Shown here piece after piece: positions 1 to 8,954 of a stretch of DNA of 64,000 nt (positions within the stretch are counted from its first letter, which is position 1; each line of letters opens with the position of its first letter). The translations under genes were made by a program, and so were the position numbers. The notes beneath the pieces were generated by a model that saw nothing but the letters and a program-made list of their open reading frames with translations, made no database searches and was not told the origin of the DNA. Source of the DNA: an uncultured Allomuricauda sp. GTDB lineage: Bacteria; Bacteroidota; Bacteroidia; Flavobacteriales; Flavobacteriaceae. The DNA is taken from assembly GCF_947495325.1 (NCBI RefSeq), contig NZ_CANLYK010000004.1, positions 186,001 to 250,000 on the forward strand, given 5' to 3'.

Positions 1-851
1 AATTGCCTATTTATATTTTCATAGGTCTCATTCTTCAAGTCATAGATGTAAATACCGTTCTTAATGGTACCAAAAGCAATCTTAGCATTACCAACACCAG
101 TAATCTTGTTCAACTGCTGTTTCTTCAATTGATCGTTCAATTCTGATTCCCAAGGTGTCAATTTACCTTCTTTATCATACAAAAAACACCCATTAAGTTT
201 GGTCCCTATTAGCAACCTATCCCCAATTAGGGCAATATCGGTTATTGTTTTGTTGTTCAATCGATCTTGGTCACTAAGAGCCACTAAATCATCTCCTTGC
301 AACTCAAATAGCTCTTTACCGCTACTGGCCACAATTATTTTATCGTTGAACTCAATGAAGTGTGAGATTATTTGAATAGGGTCTATTACTTTGATACTAT
401 CATTTTCGTAGCTATAGATCGAGGAAAAAGATCTGAACATTATCTTTCCATCAAACGAGATGATTTCCCAAAATTCTTCGCTTGTAAAAGTATGTCCCTT
501 AATTAAATGGGTCAAGGATGTATATTCAAGACTCCCGAGTTCATTTTTTACCCAGTACCCAAACTCTTCATAGGACCCTGTAAAAATTCTTTCCTCATGG
601 CAAAATACCGATCGTATTATGGTGTTATTGGGAAGTTTGTAGAGCGTCCATTCTTCGCCATTAAAGTGCAATAACCCGCTATTATTGGCCACAAACAACT
701 CTCCGTCATCATTGCTTGAAATTCCCCAGTTCTTACTTGCCGCACCATATTCAATTGTCTTATAATTGTATACAGGGGGCAATAAATTCTGACCATTGAT
801 CAAAAAAGAAAATGAAAACAATAGAAGAAATAAGTCTAGCTTTTTTTTCAT
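1..851 (-). CDS. Propeller-domain sensor/regulator, 5' part only (runs off the left edge)
   Basis: An open frame runs on the minus strand from an ATG at 849-851 to beyond base 1 (283 codons visible). It begins with a signal peptide (MKKKLDLFLLLFSFSF...), then repeated blade-like units with patterns such as WGISSNDDGELFVANNSG and LLIGTKLNGCFLYD. This is the start of the Bacteroidota 'two-component regulator propeller' proteins, which usually continue with a Y_Y_Y domain, a membrane helix and an HTH (LuxR type) or a histidine kinase. The C-terminal output domain lies outside the window, so regulator versus kinase cannot be decided. It is chromosomal, outside the ICE, downstream of the tRNA-Leu remnant and its terminator. 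Confidence 0.85.
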   Translation of the reverse strand, partial: MKKKLDLFLLLFSFSFLINGQNLLPPVYNYKTIEYGAASKNWGISSNDDGELFVANNSGLLHFNGEEWTLYKLPNNTIIRSVFCHEERIFTGSYEEFGYWVKNELGSLEYTSLTHLIKGHTFTSEEFWEIISFDGKIMFRSFSSIYSYENDSIKVIDPIQIISHFIEFNDKIIVASSGKELFELQGDDLVALSDQDRLNNKTITDIALIGDRLLIGTKLNGCFLYDKEGKLTPWESELNDQLKKQQLNKITGVGNAKIAFGTIKNGIYIYDLKNETYENINRQ

Positions 852-960
852 ACTTGGACCCATTATTAAAAATAGGTAATCGCATCAAGATACAAAAGAT
901 ACTTGTGCTATACTTCGCGTTTACAACTTCGACTTTGTTAGAAGAATTTGAGAATAAAAA

Positions 961-987
961 AAGCTTCTCGTTCTTGAGAAGCTTTTT
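961..987 (-). terminator. Terminator of the native tRNA-Leu transcript
   Basis: AAGCTTCTC (961-969) and GAGAAGCTT (976-984) form a perfect 9-bp stem with a 6-nt loop, with T/A runs on both sides. It lies just downstream of the 3' half of the split tRNA-Leu on the minus strand, so it was probably the terminator of that tRNA before the ICE inserted. Confidence 0.8.
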
Positions 988-992
988 CAAGG

Positions 993-1045
993 TGCGGGCG
1001 GAGAGACTCGAACTCTCACACCTCGCGGCACTAGATCCTAAGTCT
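993..1045 (-). pseudogene. tRNA-Leu(UAG) 3' half (attL side)
   Basis: Read on the minus strand this contains the 3' side of the anticodon arm, the variable arm, the T arm (GTTCGAGT loop) and the acceptor 3' strand CGCCCGC with discriminator A at 993. The 5' half is missing here and is found 58 kb away at 59014-59053. The break coincides with the integrase core, so this is a gene split by integration, not a decayed tRNA. Confidence 0.92.
1035..1045. other. attL core (ATCCTAAGTCT)
   Basis: This 11-bp sequence is identical to 59014-59024. It covers the anticodon loop of tRNA-Leu(UAG) (minus-strand loop CTTAGGA) and flanking stem bases. A 10-bp version also occurs inside the intact element-borne tRNA-Leu, as expected for a shared anticodon loop. 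Confidence 0.9.
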
Positions 1046-1147
1046 GGTATATATTGCACCAATAAAACATAAATAATCTCATTTTCAATGATTTATGTTT
1101 TCAATCATTTTATTTAAAGTCATTTAATATCAGTTGATTTCAATATT

Positions 1148-1223
1148 TGTTGTACCTATGTTGTACCCAGATTACCTAATAAATTAGTAACTTTAGGGCG
1201 GTTTTCATATCAAATGTTGTACC
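1148..1223. repeat. Integrase arm-type sites, left end
   Basis: GTTGTACC occurs at 1149-1156, 1160-1167 and 1216-1223. The first two are 11 bp apart, one helical turn. The same pair with the same spacing occurs near the right end (58807-58825). Paired direct repeats next to both ends of an IntDOT-type element fit binding sites for the arm-binding N-terminal domain of the integrase. The third copy is 34 bp before the integrase start codon, so it could also regulate int. Confidence 0.75.
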
Positions 1224-1256
1224 TGATTTGACTTTCGGACTCAAAACAGGTTTACA

Positions 1257-2471
1257 ATGTCAACAAGTGCAAAAATTATTCTTCGTAAAAAGCCTAATTC
1301 GAAAGGTCTATATCCCCTTGCTATTAGGATAACTAAAGACCGTCGTTCAACATATAAACACATAGGTCATTATATTGAACTGGAAGATTGGGATACGAAA
1401 AATCTTAAAGTAAAGAAATCACATCCTAACGCGGAAAGCTTAAACAATCTCTTAACTTCAAAACTTTCAGAAGCTAGGAAAGGTTTAATCGTTTTACAGA
1501 CTAACAATAAGGATGCAACGGTTCGCCAAATTAAAAAGGAAATTTATAAACCAACTTCTAAACTCACTTTCTTTGATTTTGCAGACGAACATCTTGAAGC
1601 TCTTGTAGCAGAAAATAAAATTAATCGTCTTTCTACGGATTCTGCTTGGCTAAGTTATATTGAGAAATATTGCAAGGCACGACAGCTTACTTTTCAAGAA
1701 ATAGATGAACGATTCCTCAAAAAGTTTAAAATCTACCTTAAGGGCTCTTGCTCACTTACTGAAACTACTGCTATGAATGTTATGGTTTTAATTCGTTTAC
1801 TTTTTAATCGGGCAATAAAAGACAAGGTAGTTAGTAAGGAACTTTATCCATTCGGCACAGGTAAATTTAAAATCAAGTTTCCCGAAACTACCAAAACAGG
1901 GCTCACGGGCAAAGAAATAAAAGCCCTTGAAAATGTTTCTGAACTCTCCAATATGGAAGAACACTCGTTGAATGTTTGGCTTTTTAGTTTCTATTTTGCG
2001 GGAATGCGTGTGTCTGATGTTTTGTTTACAAGGTGGTCCCAAATTTATGATGGCAGATTACATTATAGAATGGGCAAGAATTCCAAGTTGTTATCCTTGA
2101 AAATACCAAGCAAGGTTGAAAAAATCTTATTACAATATATTTCGGATAGAAATAGTGATGATGATTTTGTGTTTCCAGAAATGAAAAAAGCAGATTTAAC
2201 CGATGCCAAAGATATTTATAGAAAAAAGAAAGTCGCAAATAAAAAGTTTAACGACCATCTAAAGAAAATTGCAAAAAGAGCAGGTATTCAAAAAAAGGTA
2301 ACGATGCATATTGCTCGCCATTCGTTTGGCAATATTGCGGCTGACAGTATTCATCCTCTAATGCTTCAAAAGCTGTACCGTCATACAGATTTAAAAACTA
2401 CCATTAATTATCAAGCAAACTTTATACACAAAGACGCTGATGATGCTTTGGATAGCGTAGTCAATTTTTGA
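1257..2471 (+). CDS. int: Tyrosine recombinase (ICE integrase)
   Basis: This enzyme should cut and rejoin the att cores to integrate and excise the ICE. At 404 aa it has the usual three parts: an arm-binding domain (about 1-95), a SAM-like core-binding domain (about 100-205) and a catalytic domain. The catalytic residues are visible: R251 (GMRVSD), H351 and R354 (HIARHSF), H376 (RHTDL) and the nucleophile Y385 (TINYQ). It is the outermost gene at the left end, 212 bp from attL, reading inward. Family: phage integrase SAM-like, IntDOT relatives of Bacteroidota. No excisionase is adjacent; small HTH and RteC genes sit at 28-30 kb. Confidence 0.95.
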   Translation: MSTSAKIILRKKPNSKGLYPLAIRITKDRRSTYKHIGHYIELEDWDTKNLKVKKSHPNAESLNNLLTSKLSEARKGLIVLQTNNKDATVRQIKKEIYKPTSKLTFFDFADEHLEALVAENKINRLSTDSAWLSYIEKYCKARQLTFQEIDERFLKKFKIYLKGSCSLTETTAMNVMVLIRLLFNRAIKDKVVSKELYPFGTGKFKIKFPETTKTGLTGKEIKALENVSELSNMEEHSLNVWLFSFYFAGMRVSDVLFTRWSQIYDGRLHYRMGKNSKLLSLKIPSKVEKILLQYISDRNSDDDFVFPEMKKADLTDAKDIYRKKKVANKKFNDHLKKIAKRAGIQKKVTMHIARHSFGNIAADSIHPLMLQKLYRHTDLKTTINYQANFIHKDADDALDSVVNF

Positions 2472-2483
2472 ACCATTCTAATT

Positions 2484-2519
2484 TTGCACAACCATTGCAT
2501 TAAATAATTTTTATCTTTG
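2484..2519 (+). promoter_or_regulatory. Promoter -7 box with Fur-type half site for the czc block
   Basis: TATCTTTG at 2512-2519 matches the Bacteroidota -7 element TAnnTTTG. It lies 5 bp before the GTG start at 2525, so the transcript would be almost leaderless. Upstream, CCATTGCAT (2492-2500) matches 8904-8912, the right arm of a perfect inverted repeat next to the Fur-family gene. The left arm here is degenerate (TTGCACA). I see no clean -33 TTTG at the standard distance. Confidence 0.5.
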
Positions 2520-2524
2520 TATCT

Positions 2525-2836
2525 GTGAAATTTGCAACAATAATATTATCATTAATTCTACTATTTCTATCTGTGAAACCTTGTTCTGATGGTCAAAATC
2601 TAGAAGACCAAAATCCAGAAGAAATAAGTGCTAGTCACGACCACCAAGAAGATAGCGACGATTCTTGCCCTGTGACCTGTATTTGCAATTGTTGTGGGAT
2701 GTCAATTACATACGAGCCTTTCAGTACTTTTAACCTTACAATTGATTCAAAAATTTCTACAGAAATATTTTCTTCATATCAATCTATTTATAGATTTGAT
2801 TTTCATTCCAATATTTGGCAACCGCCACAAGTTTAA
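2525..2836 (+). CDS. Small exported Cys/His-rich protein (DUF6660-like)
   Basis: This 103-aa protein has an N-terminal signal peptide or membrane anchor (about 1-19), an acidic His-containing stretch (SASHDHQEDSDD) and a cysteine cluster (C48, C52, C54, C56, C57). It resembles the DUF6660 family found ahead of Bacteroidota czc/cus operons, though I rely on memory for that assignment. The only in-frame start is GTG at 2525. Exported metal-binding residues ahead of an RND pump suggest periplasmic metal binding or sensing; the function is unproven. It is probably the first gene of the operon running to 8896. Confidence 0.7.
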   Translation: MKFATIILSLILLFLSVKPCSDGQNLEDQNPEEISASHDHQEDSDDSCPVTCICNCCGMSITYEPFSTFNLTIDSKISTEIFSSYQSIYRFDFHSNIWQPPQV

Positions 2837-2953
2837 TTCAGTTTTAGGATAATTATATCCATTTATGAATCTGCAAGCAGGTTCTCATTACTTCGATGTA
2901 CAACTATTAAATTGGTGTCTATCGAATAGTTCAACTGAATTAATACATTTTCT

Positions 2954-5900
2954 ATGATTAATAAAATCATTGATTTTTCAATCAATAACAAATTCATAAT
3001 TGGTTTGCTAACGCTCACCATTATTGGAGCAGGTATTTGGAGTATGACCCAAGTACCAATCGATGCTGTTCCAGATATTACTAACAACCAAGTACAGGTC
3101 ATTACACAAGCACCAAATCTAGGCACTGAAGATATTGAGCAAATTGTAACCTATCCTGTCGAAGTTGCAATGAGCAACCTTCCCAATGTACAGGAAATTA
3201 GGTCAATTTCTCGTTTCGGCCTATCTGTGGTTACCATTGTCTTCGACGATGATATGGGAACGTATCTTCCGCGACAATTAGTAGCAGAAAAACTAAATGA
3301 AGTCAAAGAGCAAATTCCTGCTGGTTTTGGCGAACCCACTATGGGACCTATTTCAACAGGTCTGGGAGAAATTTACCAATACACATTAAAGGTAGCACCA
3401 GAGTTTAAAGACAAATATACCATTGCGGACTTGCGTTCTATGCAAGATTGGATTGTACAACGTCAAATGGCTATGGTTGAAGGTGTGGTTGAAGTAAATG
3501 CCATAGGTGGCAAAATTAAGCAATACGAAGTAGCAGTTGACCCAAACGAATTAAACGCTATTGGTTTGACCATTACTGATGTGTTTAATGCACTAGAAGC
3601 TAATAATCAAAATACAGGTGGTGCTTACATCGAAAAAAACCATCAAGCTAATTTTATTCGTGGTGAAGGCCTGGTACGAAGTTTAGAGGATATTAAAAAA
3701 ATTACTGTTAAGAACATTAATAATATTCCTGTTACTATTGGTGATATCGCTACAGTACAATTTGGTTCTGCAATTCGTTATGGTGCATTAACTCAAGATG
3801 GTGAAGGCGAGGTTGTAGGTGGTTTGGTGATGATGCTTAAAGGTGCTAATTCCAATGATGTTATCGCTAATGTAAAAGAGCGAATGGCTCAAATAGAAAA
3901 GTCATTACCTGAAGGAATCATTATCGAATCGCTGTTAGACCGAAGTAAACTTATCGGTGAAACAACCTCTACAGTTGCAACCAATCTAATTGAAGGCGCA
4001 TTAATAGTCATTTTCGTTCTTATTTTCTTATTAGGAAACTGGCGAGGCGGTTTAATAGTAGCTTCAACCATTCCATTGTCCCTATTATTTGCATTTATAC
4101 TAATGAATGTATTTGACGTATGGGCAAACCTAATGAGTTTGGGTGCAATCGATTTTGGAATCATTGTAGATGGCGCTGTAATTATAGTAGAAAGCACTGT
4201 TTTTCTTATCACTTCCCAAGTATTAAAAAAGAAGAGTCTTACGGCAAAAGAAAGAGATAAAGTAGCTTCAAATGCTTCAAAAAAAATGATGAATGCTGCT
4301 TTTTTCGGTCAGCTTATTATTCTCATTGTTTTTCTTCCAATTCTGGCTTTACAAGGTATTGAAGGGAAAATGTTTAAACCAATGGCATTAACTTTCATTT
4401 TTGCTATGATAGGTGCAATGGTGCTTTGTTTGACGTATGTACCAATGATGTCTGCATTGGTGTTAAGGGCACCAAAAAACGACAAAAAATCTTATGGAGA
4501 TAGATTTGTGCATTGGGTTGAGGATAAGTATCAACCATTATTGGTAAAGGCACTGAAAAAAGGAAAATGGATTATAGGTATTGCAGTCGTGCTATTCGGA
4601 ATTACAGTTTTTATGTTTAGCCGAATGGGTGGCGAGTTCATCCCGCAACTCGATGAAGGAGATATTGCATTTCACGCCATTTTAAAACCAGGTAGTTCTC
4701 TAACAGAAACCATTGAAACAACGACAAAAATAGAGCAAATTGTAAAAGCTAAATTTCCAGAAGTCGAAAAAATAGTTAGTCGTATTGGTGTTGCAGAAAT
4801 ACCAACAGACCCAATGCCAATGGATTTAGCGGATGTTTTCGTAATTCTAAAACCAAAAAGCGAATGGACGACAGCTACTACTAAAGATGAGCTGATTGAG
4901 AAAATGAAAGAAGCGGTTGAAATCGTTCCGGGCGTTAATTATGAGTTTACCCAACCTATTGAAATGCGCTTTAATGAATTGCTTGAAGGTGTTCGAGAAG
5001 ATATTGCCATAAAACTATATGGTGAAGATATTGATGTGTTGTCTCAAAAAGCTGAAGAAATATCTAAAATTATTGCAGGTACAGAAGGTATTGGTGATAT
5101 GAAAGCGGAGGCAACAACCGGACTACCACAGATGACTATTAATTACGATAGGGATAAATTAGCGCAATACGGACTTCAAATAAATGCGCTAAATCAAACT
5201 GTACAATCTGCATTTGCTGGTGGTACGGCAGGCGTGATTTTTGAAGGTGAAAAACGCTTCGATTTAGTGGTGCGTTTAAGTTCTCAAAACCGAAAGGATA
5301 TTTCAGATGTTCAAAACCTCTACATCAATCTACCTTCTCGCACTCAAATTCCATTACGTGAAATTGCGGATGTTAGCTACAAATCAGGACCAATGCAAAT
5401 AAGTAGAGACAATACTAACAGAAGAACTTATGTAGGGATTAATGTGAGAGGTCGTGATGTAAAATCATTGGTAACTGAAATAAAGAAAAAACTAGATGCA
5501 CAATTAGAATTGCCATCAGGTTATTTCATTCGCTATGGTGGGGCTTTTGAGAATTTGGAACGTGCCAGTAACCGTTTACAAACTGTTGTTCCTATTGCAT
5601 TATTGCTCATTTTTATATTAATATATTTTGCATTAAAATCCTTACCACAAACCTTAATGATTTATATCGCAATTCCTATGGCAACCATTGGTGGTGTCGT
5701 GGCATTGTGGTTACGTGATATGCCTTTTAGTATTTCGGCAGGTGTCGGTTTCATTGTGCTGTTTGGCGTTGCGGTTTTAAATGGATTAGTGATGATTAGC
5801 GGGCTCAACGAGTTAAAAGATGAAGGTGTAACCAATCTAAAAGATAGGATTGTAGAAGGCACAAAAAGAAGAATCAGACCAATTATGCTAACAGCATTTA

Positions 5901-7288
5901 CAGATGTATTGGGGTTTTTACCTATGGCAATTTCGGCATCTGCTGGAGCAGAAGTACAACGCCCATTGGCAACCGTGGTTATTGGTGGATTAATGACTTC
6001 TACATTACTGACTCTATTCGTGTTACCAATTTTGTACCATTGGGTAGAAAACAAATCTTTTAAGTTCAAAATGAATAAAAAGATAGTTACAGCAACTGCG
6101 GTTTTACTTATAATGTTTGGTTTTTCGACACAAAGTAACGCTCAACAGATAAGCGATACACTTCCTGAAATAACAATACAGGAGGCTGTAAAACTCTCAA
6201 AAAACAATTATCCGTTGTTGAAGCAAAAGCAGTTGGAAATCACAAAACAGGAACAACTAAAAGCTACAGCCTATGATTTTGGCACAACTCAAATATTTAC
6301 CGGAGGTGAGGAAATTAATAATGGAAATGGTATTTATACTACCATAGGAATTGGCCAAAGCAACATTGATGTGTTTGGTATTTCTGCGAAAAAGCGATTG
6401 CAAGAACAACGCATTCAATTAGCTCAAAAAGCGTTTCAGCTTTCAGAATTAGATTTAGAATTGGAAGTGAAAAAGGCTTGGACAAATACTTTGCAGAGTA
6501 AAAGGAATTATAATTTGTACAAAGAGTTAGATTCTATTTATATCAACTTCGAGAAAGCTGTTGCCTTAAATTATGAAGTAGAGGCCATTTCAAGATTAGA
6601 ATATTCAGCAGCTAAAAATCAAGCCTTACAAATTCAAAATAAAAAAGCGCAGGCGTATAGTGATTATTTAGTCGCTTTACAGCAATTAAATCTATGGTTT
6701 GTTTCAGAGGAAATTTATACGGTTACTGATAAATTTGATATTGCTACGGATATAAATATGGAAGCATTCAATATTGAAAATCATCCGTTGTACAATATGT
6801 CACAGAATATTGTAGATGAAGCCGAAGCCAATTATAAAGCTGCAAAAGCAAATAATTTACCAAAGTTCAACCTACAAGGGGGTTTACAAAAAGTTGATGG
6901 CAATTCGGGATTTTACACCTATCAAGCAGGTATTTCAATTCCGTTTTTATCGGGTTCAAACAAAGCGCAAATTAGAACCGCAAAAATTGATAAGGAGATA
7001 ACGGAAGCCAATGTGCAATTCAAGCAAAAAGAAGTACAATCCAAATTTATTCAAGCTAAAGAAAATTACCAAAAATGGAAAACATCTTGGCTTTTCTACA
7101 AAAATGAAGTGTTACCACTTGTGAAAGAACAAAAAGTGGGTGCTTTATTGGCATATAAAGAAGGGGAAATTGATTATACCACATTTACACAACTTATAAA
7201 AGAAGCTGTTCAATCTGATTTGGAATCTCAAACCGCGCTAATCAATTATTTACAAAGTACATTTCAATTACAATATTTTAACCAATAA
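2954..7288 (+). CDS. czcA: CzcA-type heavy-metal RND pump fused to a TolC-like outer-membrane domain
   Basis: Residues 1 to about 1035 form a complete heavy-metal RND transporter, ending after the twelfth membrane helix. It has the proton-relay pattern D400-x5-D406-x6-E413 (GAIDFGIIVDGAVIIVES), the same spacing as the essential Asp/Asp/Glu of CzcA, which points to Zn/Co/Cd export. Residues 1040-1444 are an outer-membrane efflux (TolC/CzcC) domain that starts with its own Met and signal peptide (MNKKIVTATAVLLIMF, cleavage after SNA-QQ). Usual RND pumps are about 1040 aa, so this is a gene fusion. The adaptor gene follows after 4 nt. Either an internal start at 6071 or cleavage after export would give two proteins. 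Confidence 0.93.
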   Translation: MINKIIDFSINNKFIIGLLTLTIIGAGIWSMTQVPIDAVPDITNNQVQVITQAPNLGTEDIEQIVTYPVEVAMSNLPNVQEIRSISRFGLSVVTIVFDDDMGTYLPRQLVAEKLNEVKEQIPAGFGEPTMGPISTGLGEIYQYTLKVAPEFKDKYTIADLRSMQDWIVQRQMAMVEGVVEVNAIGGKIKQYEVAVDPNELNAIGLTITDVFNALEANNQNTGGAYIEKNHQANFIRGEGLVRSLEDIKKITVKNINNIPVTIGDIATVQFGSAIRYGALTQDGEGEVVGGLVMMLKGANSNDVIANVKERMAQIEKSLPEGIIIESLLDRSKLIGETTSTVATNLIEGALIVIFVLIFLLGNWRGGLIVASTIPLSLLFAFILMNVFDVWANLMSLGAIDFGIIVDGAVIIVESTVFLITSQVLKKKSLTAKERDKVASNASKKMMNAAFFGQLIILIVFLPILALQGIEGKMFKPMALTFIFAMIGAMVLCLTYVPMMSALVLRAPKNDKKSYGDRFVHWVEDKYQPLLVKALKKGKWIIGIAVVLFGITVFMFSRMGGEFIPQLDEGDIAFHAILKPGSSLTETIETTTKIEQIVKAKFPEVEKIVSRIGVAEIPTDPMPMDLADVFVILKPKSEWTTATTKDELIEKMKEAVEIVPGVNYEFTQPIEMRFNELLEGVREDIAIKLYGEDIDVLSQKAEEISKIIAGTEGIGDMKAEATTGLPQMTINYDRDKLAQYGLQINALNQTVQSAFAGGTAGVIFEGEKRFDLVVRLSSQNRKDISDVQNLYINLPSRTQIPLREIADVSYKSGPMQISRDNTNRRTYVGINVRGRDVKSLVTEIKKKLDAQLELPSGYFIRYGGAFENLERASNRLQTVVPIALLLIFILIYFALKSLPQTLMIYIAIPMATIGGVVALWLRDMPFSISAGVGFIVLFGVAVLNGLVMISGLNELKDEGVTNLKDRIVEGTKRRIRPIMLTAFTDVLGFLPMAISASAGAEVQRPLATVVIGGLMTSTLLTLFVLPILYHWVENKSFKFKMNKKIVTATAVLLIMFGFSTQSNAQQISDTLPEITIQEAVKLSKNNYPLLKQKQLEITKQEQLKATAYDFGTTQIFTGGEEINNGNGIYTTIGIGQSNIDVFGISAKKRLQEQRIQLAQKAFQLSELDLELEVKKAWTNTLQSKRNYNLYKELDSIYINFEKAVALNYEVEAISRLEYSAAKNQALQIQNKKAQAYSDYLVALQQLNLWFVSEEIYTVTDKFDIATDINMEAFNIENHPLYNMSQNIVDEAEANYKAAKANNLPKFNLQGGLQKVDGNSGFYTYQAGISIPFLSGSNKAQIRTAKIDKEITEANVQFKQKEVQSKFIQAKENYQKWKTSWLFYKNEVLPLVKEQKVGALLAYKEGEIDYTTFTQLIKEAVQSDLESQTALINYLQSTFQLQYFNQ

Positions 7289-7292
7289 GACA

Positions 7293-8477
7293 ATGAAAAA
7301 TACATCATATAAATTTTTAATACTATTTATAGCTTCAATTTTAGTAACCGCTTGTGGAAATAAAAATGGCTCAGATGGTCATACCCAAAAAACTGAAGCA
7401 AAGGAGTCGCAAAATGAAGGAGAAGAAGTTGTGCTCTCAAAACAGCAGTTCAATGCTTTAAAAATGAAAATTGACACGCTTACATTACGCAATATGAGTG
7501 GCTATGTAGAAGCTAATGGAACATTGGAAGTGCCACCACAAAACGAAGCTGCTATAACTTCTGTGGTTGGTGCTAATGTAGTATCGATTAAAGTAATTGA
7601 AGGCGATAAAGTCAGTAAAGGTCAAGTAGTAGCTTACCTTTCTCACCCAAATATTATAAAACTGCAAACTGATTACTTAAATGCCCATAGTAATAGTGTT
7701 TTTTTGAAAAAAAACTATGAGCGTCAAAAAAGATTATACGATGCAGGTGTAGGTTCTGGTGCTAATTTTCAAAAGGCAGAAGCAGAATATAATGCTTCAA
7801 AAGCAATGGTAAACGGATTAGCTGCCCAATTAAAAATACTAAACGTAAATACCACTTCAGTCCGTAATGGTACTATTGCTCAACAAATTGCATTGCGTAG
7901 TCCCATTGAAGGTTTTGTACAAAAGGTTGAAGTAAAAACAGGCCAATACGTAGAGCCTCAAACCGAGTTATTTGAAGTTGTAAACACGCATCACGTGCAC
8001 GCTGATTTAATGGTGTTTGAAAAGGATGTGTATAAAGTAAAAAGAGGTCAGAAAGTATCTTTTACTATACAATCCGTTCCGGATGAAGAACTTACAGCAG
8101 AAATCTATTCCGTTAGCAAAACTTTTGAAGACAATCCAAAAGCAGTTCACGTTCACGCGGAAATTGAAAACAAGAAAGGCAACTTAATCCCTGGGATGTA
8201 TATTCAAGGTAAAATTCAAGTAGAGAACACCAAGACAAAAGCATTACCTGAAAGTGCCATTATTAAAGAAGGTGATAGGTATTATGTTTTTTCAGCAGAA
8301 AAGGAAAATGACGATTGGAGTTTTAAGCCAGTTGAAGTTATTTTGGGAGCAAAAGATAACAATTGGACAGCAGTTCAATTTTCCGAAGAAATAAAACCAA
8401 ACACAAAATTTGCTTATAATAATGCATATTACCTTATTGCAGAAATGAAAAAAGGTGAAGCAGAACACGAACATTAA
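7293..8477 (+). CDS. czcB: RND periplasmic adaptor lipoprotein (CzcB-like)
   Basis: This membrane-fusion protein should bridge the RND pump and the TolC domain. The signal peptide ends in a lipobox (LVTAC, C21), so it is anchored in a membrane. Then follow a barrel-sandwich/lipoyl half (VVSIKVIEGDKVSKGQVVA, about 100-120), an alpha-hairpin (about 125-195) and the second lipoyl half with beta-barrel (SPIEGFVQKVEVKTGQYV). The C-terminus is His-rich (AEHEH). At 394 aa it has the normal family length. It starts 4 nt after czcA, in a tight operon. Confidence 0.92.
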   Translation: MKNTSYKFLILFIASILVTACGNKNGSDGHTQKTEAKESQNEGEEVVLSKQQFNALKMKIDTLTLRNMSGYVEANGTLEVPPQNEAAITSVVGANVVSIKVIEGDKVSKGQVVAYLSHPNIIKLQTDYLNAHSNSVFLKKNYERQKRLYDAGVGSGANFQKAEAEYNASKAMVNGLAAQLKILNVNTTSVRNGTIAQQIALRSPIEGFVQKVEVKTGQYVEPQTELFEVVNTHHVHADLMVFEKDVYKVKRGQKVSFTIQSVPDEELTAEIYSVSKTFEDNPKAVHVHAEIENKKGNLIPGMYIQGKIQVENTKTKALPESAIIKEGDRYYVFSAEKENDDWSFKPVEVILGAKDNNWTAVQFSEEIKPNTKFAYNNAYYLIAEMKKGEAEHEH

Positions 8478-8479
8478 TT

Positions 8480-8896
8480 ATGGAAACAATAGAACAAGTA
8501 TTAGAGTCAAAAAACATACGTGTTACTGCAATGCGTTTATTAATTTATAAGTTCCTTGCGGAAAACCAGGTGGCCGTAACGTTAAGTGATATTGAGAACG
8601 CTTTTGAAAAGGCAGATAGAACAACACTATATAGAACAGTTAAAACATTTGTAGAAAAAGATATTGTACACCAAATAGACGACGGTACAGGTATAGTAAA
8701 ATATGCACTATGTGAACAAGATTGCAGCTGTGAAATTGAAACGGATTTACACCTGCACTTCCATTGTAATAACTGTAATGAAACCATTTGCTTAACAGAG
8801 CATAAAATCCCTAAAATAAAAGTCCCTAATGGCTTTGTTTCGGAAAATATAAACCTAGTGGTGAAAGGTATGTGTGATAAATGTAGTGGGCAATAA
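8480..8896 (+). CDS. Fur-family metal-responsive repressor
   Basis: The N-terminal winged helix includes the family signature DRTTLYRTVKTF. The dimerisation domain carries HLHFHC and two CxxC pairs (C96/C99 and C132/C135) that normally hold a structural zinc. There is an extra cysteine group at C78, C82 and C84. At 138 aa it is normal for Fur, Zur or PerR. It starts 2 nt after the adaptor gene, so it is co-transcribed with the pump it probably controls. A perfect 7-3-7 inverted repeat lies directly after its stop codon, before the P-ATPase gene, with a related half site at the operon promoter. Zinc is the likely signal, by inference from the neighbours. Confidence 0.9.
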   Translation: METIEQVLESKNIRVTAMRLLIYKFLAENQVAVTLSDIENAFEKADRTTLYRTVKTFVEKDIVHQIDDGTGIVKYALCEQDCSCEIETDLHLHFHCNNCNETICLTEHKIPKIKVPNGFVSENINLVVKGMCDKCSGQ

Positions 8897-8912
8897 TGCA
8901 ATTCCATTGCAT
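8896..8912. promoter_or_regulatory. Candidate Fur-family operator (7-3-7 inverted repeat)
   Basis: ATGCAAT (8896-8902), spacer TCC and ATTGCAT (8906-8912) form a perfect inverted repeat between the Fur-family gene and the P-ATPase gene at 8955. The right arm with two flanking bases recurs at 2492-2500 in the czc promoter region. I infer control of both transcripts by the linked repressor. Confidence 0.55.
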
Positions 8913-8954
8913 ACATTTTAGCAGGATATTTGCTGTTATCAATTTCAAATAATA

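Noticed and set aside
812..1072. Plus-strand ORF of 86 aa and minus-strand ORF 760-1062 across the left end
   Set aside because: Both run through the tRNA-Leu 3' half, its terminator and the 5' end of the propeller gene, with no family signal; they are shadows.
6060..6080. Sequencing error or frameshift joining czcA and a TolC gene
   Set aside because: The frame is continuous, without a stop, and such fused proteins are known in Bacteroidota; resequencing remains the formal test.
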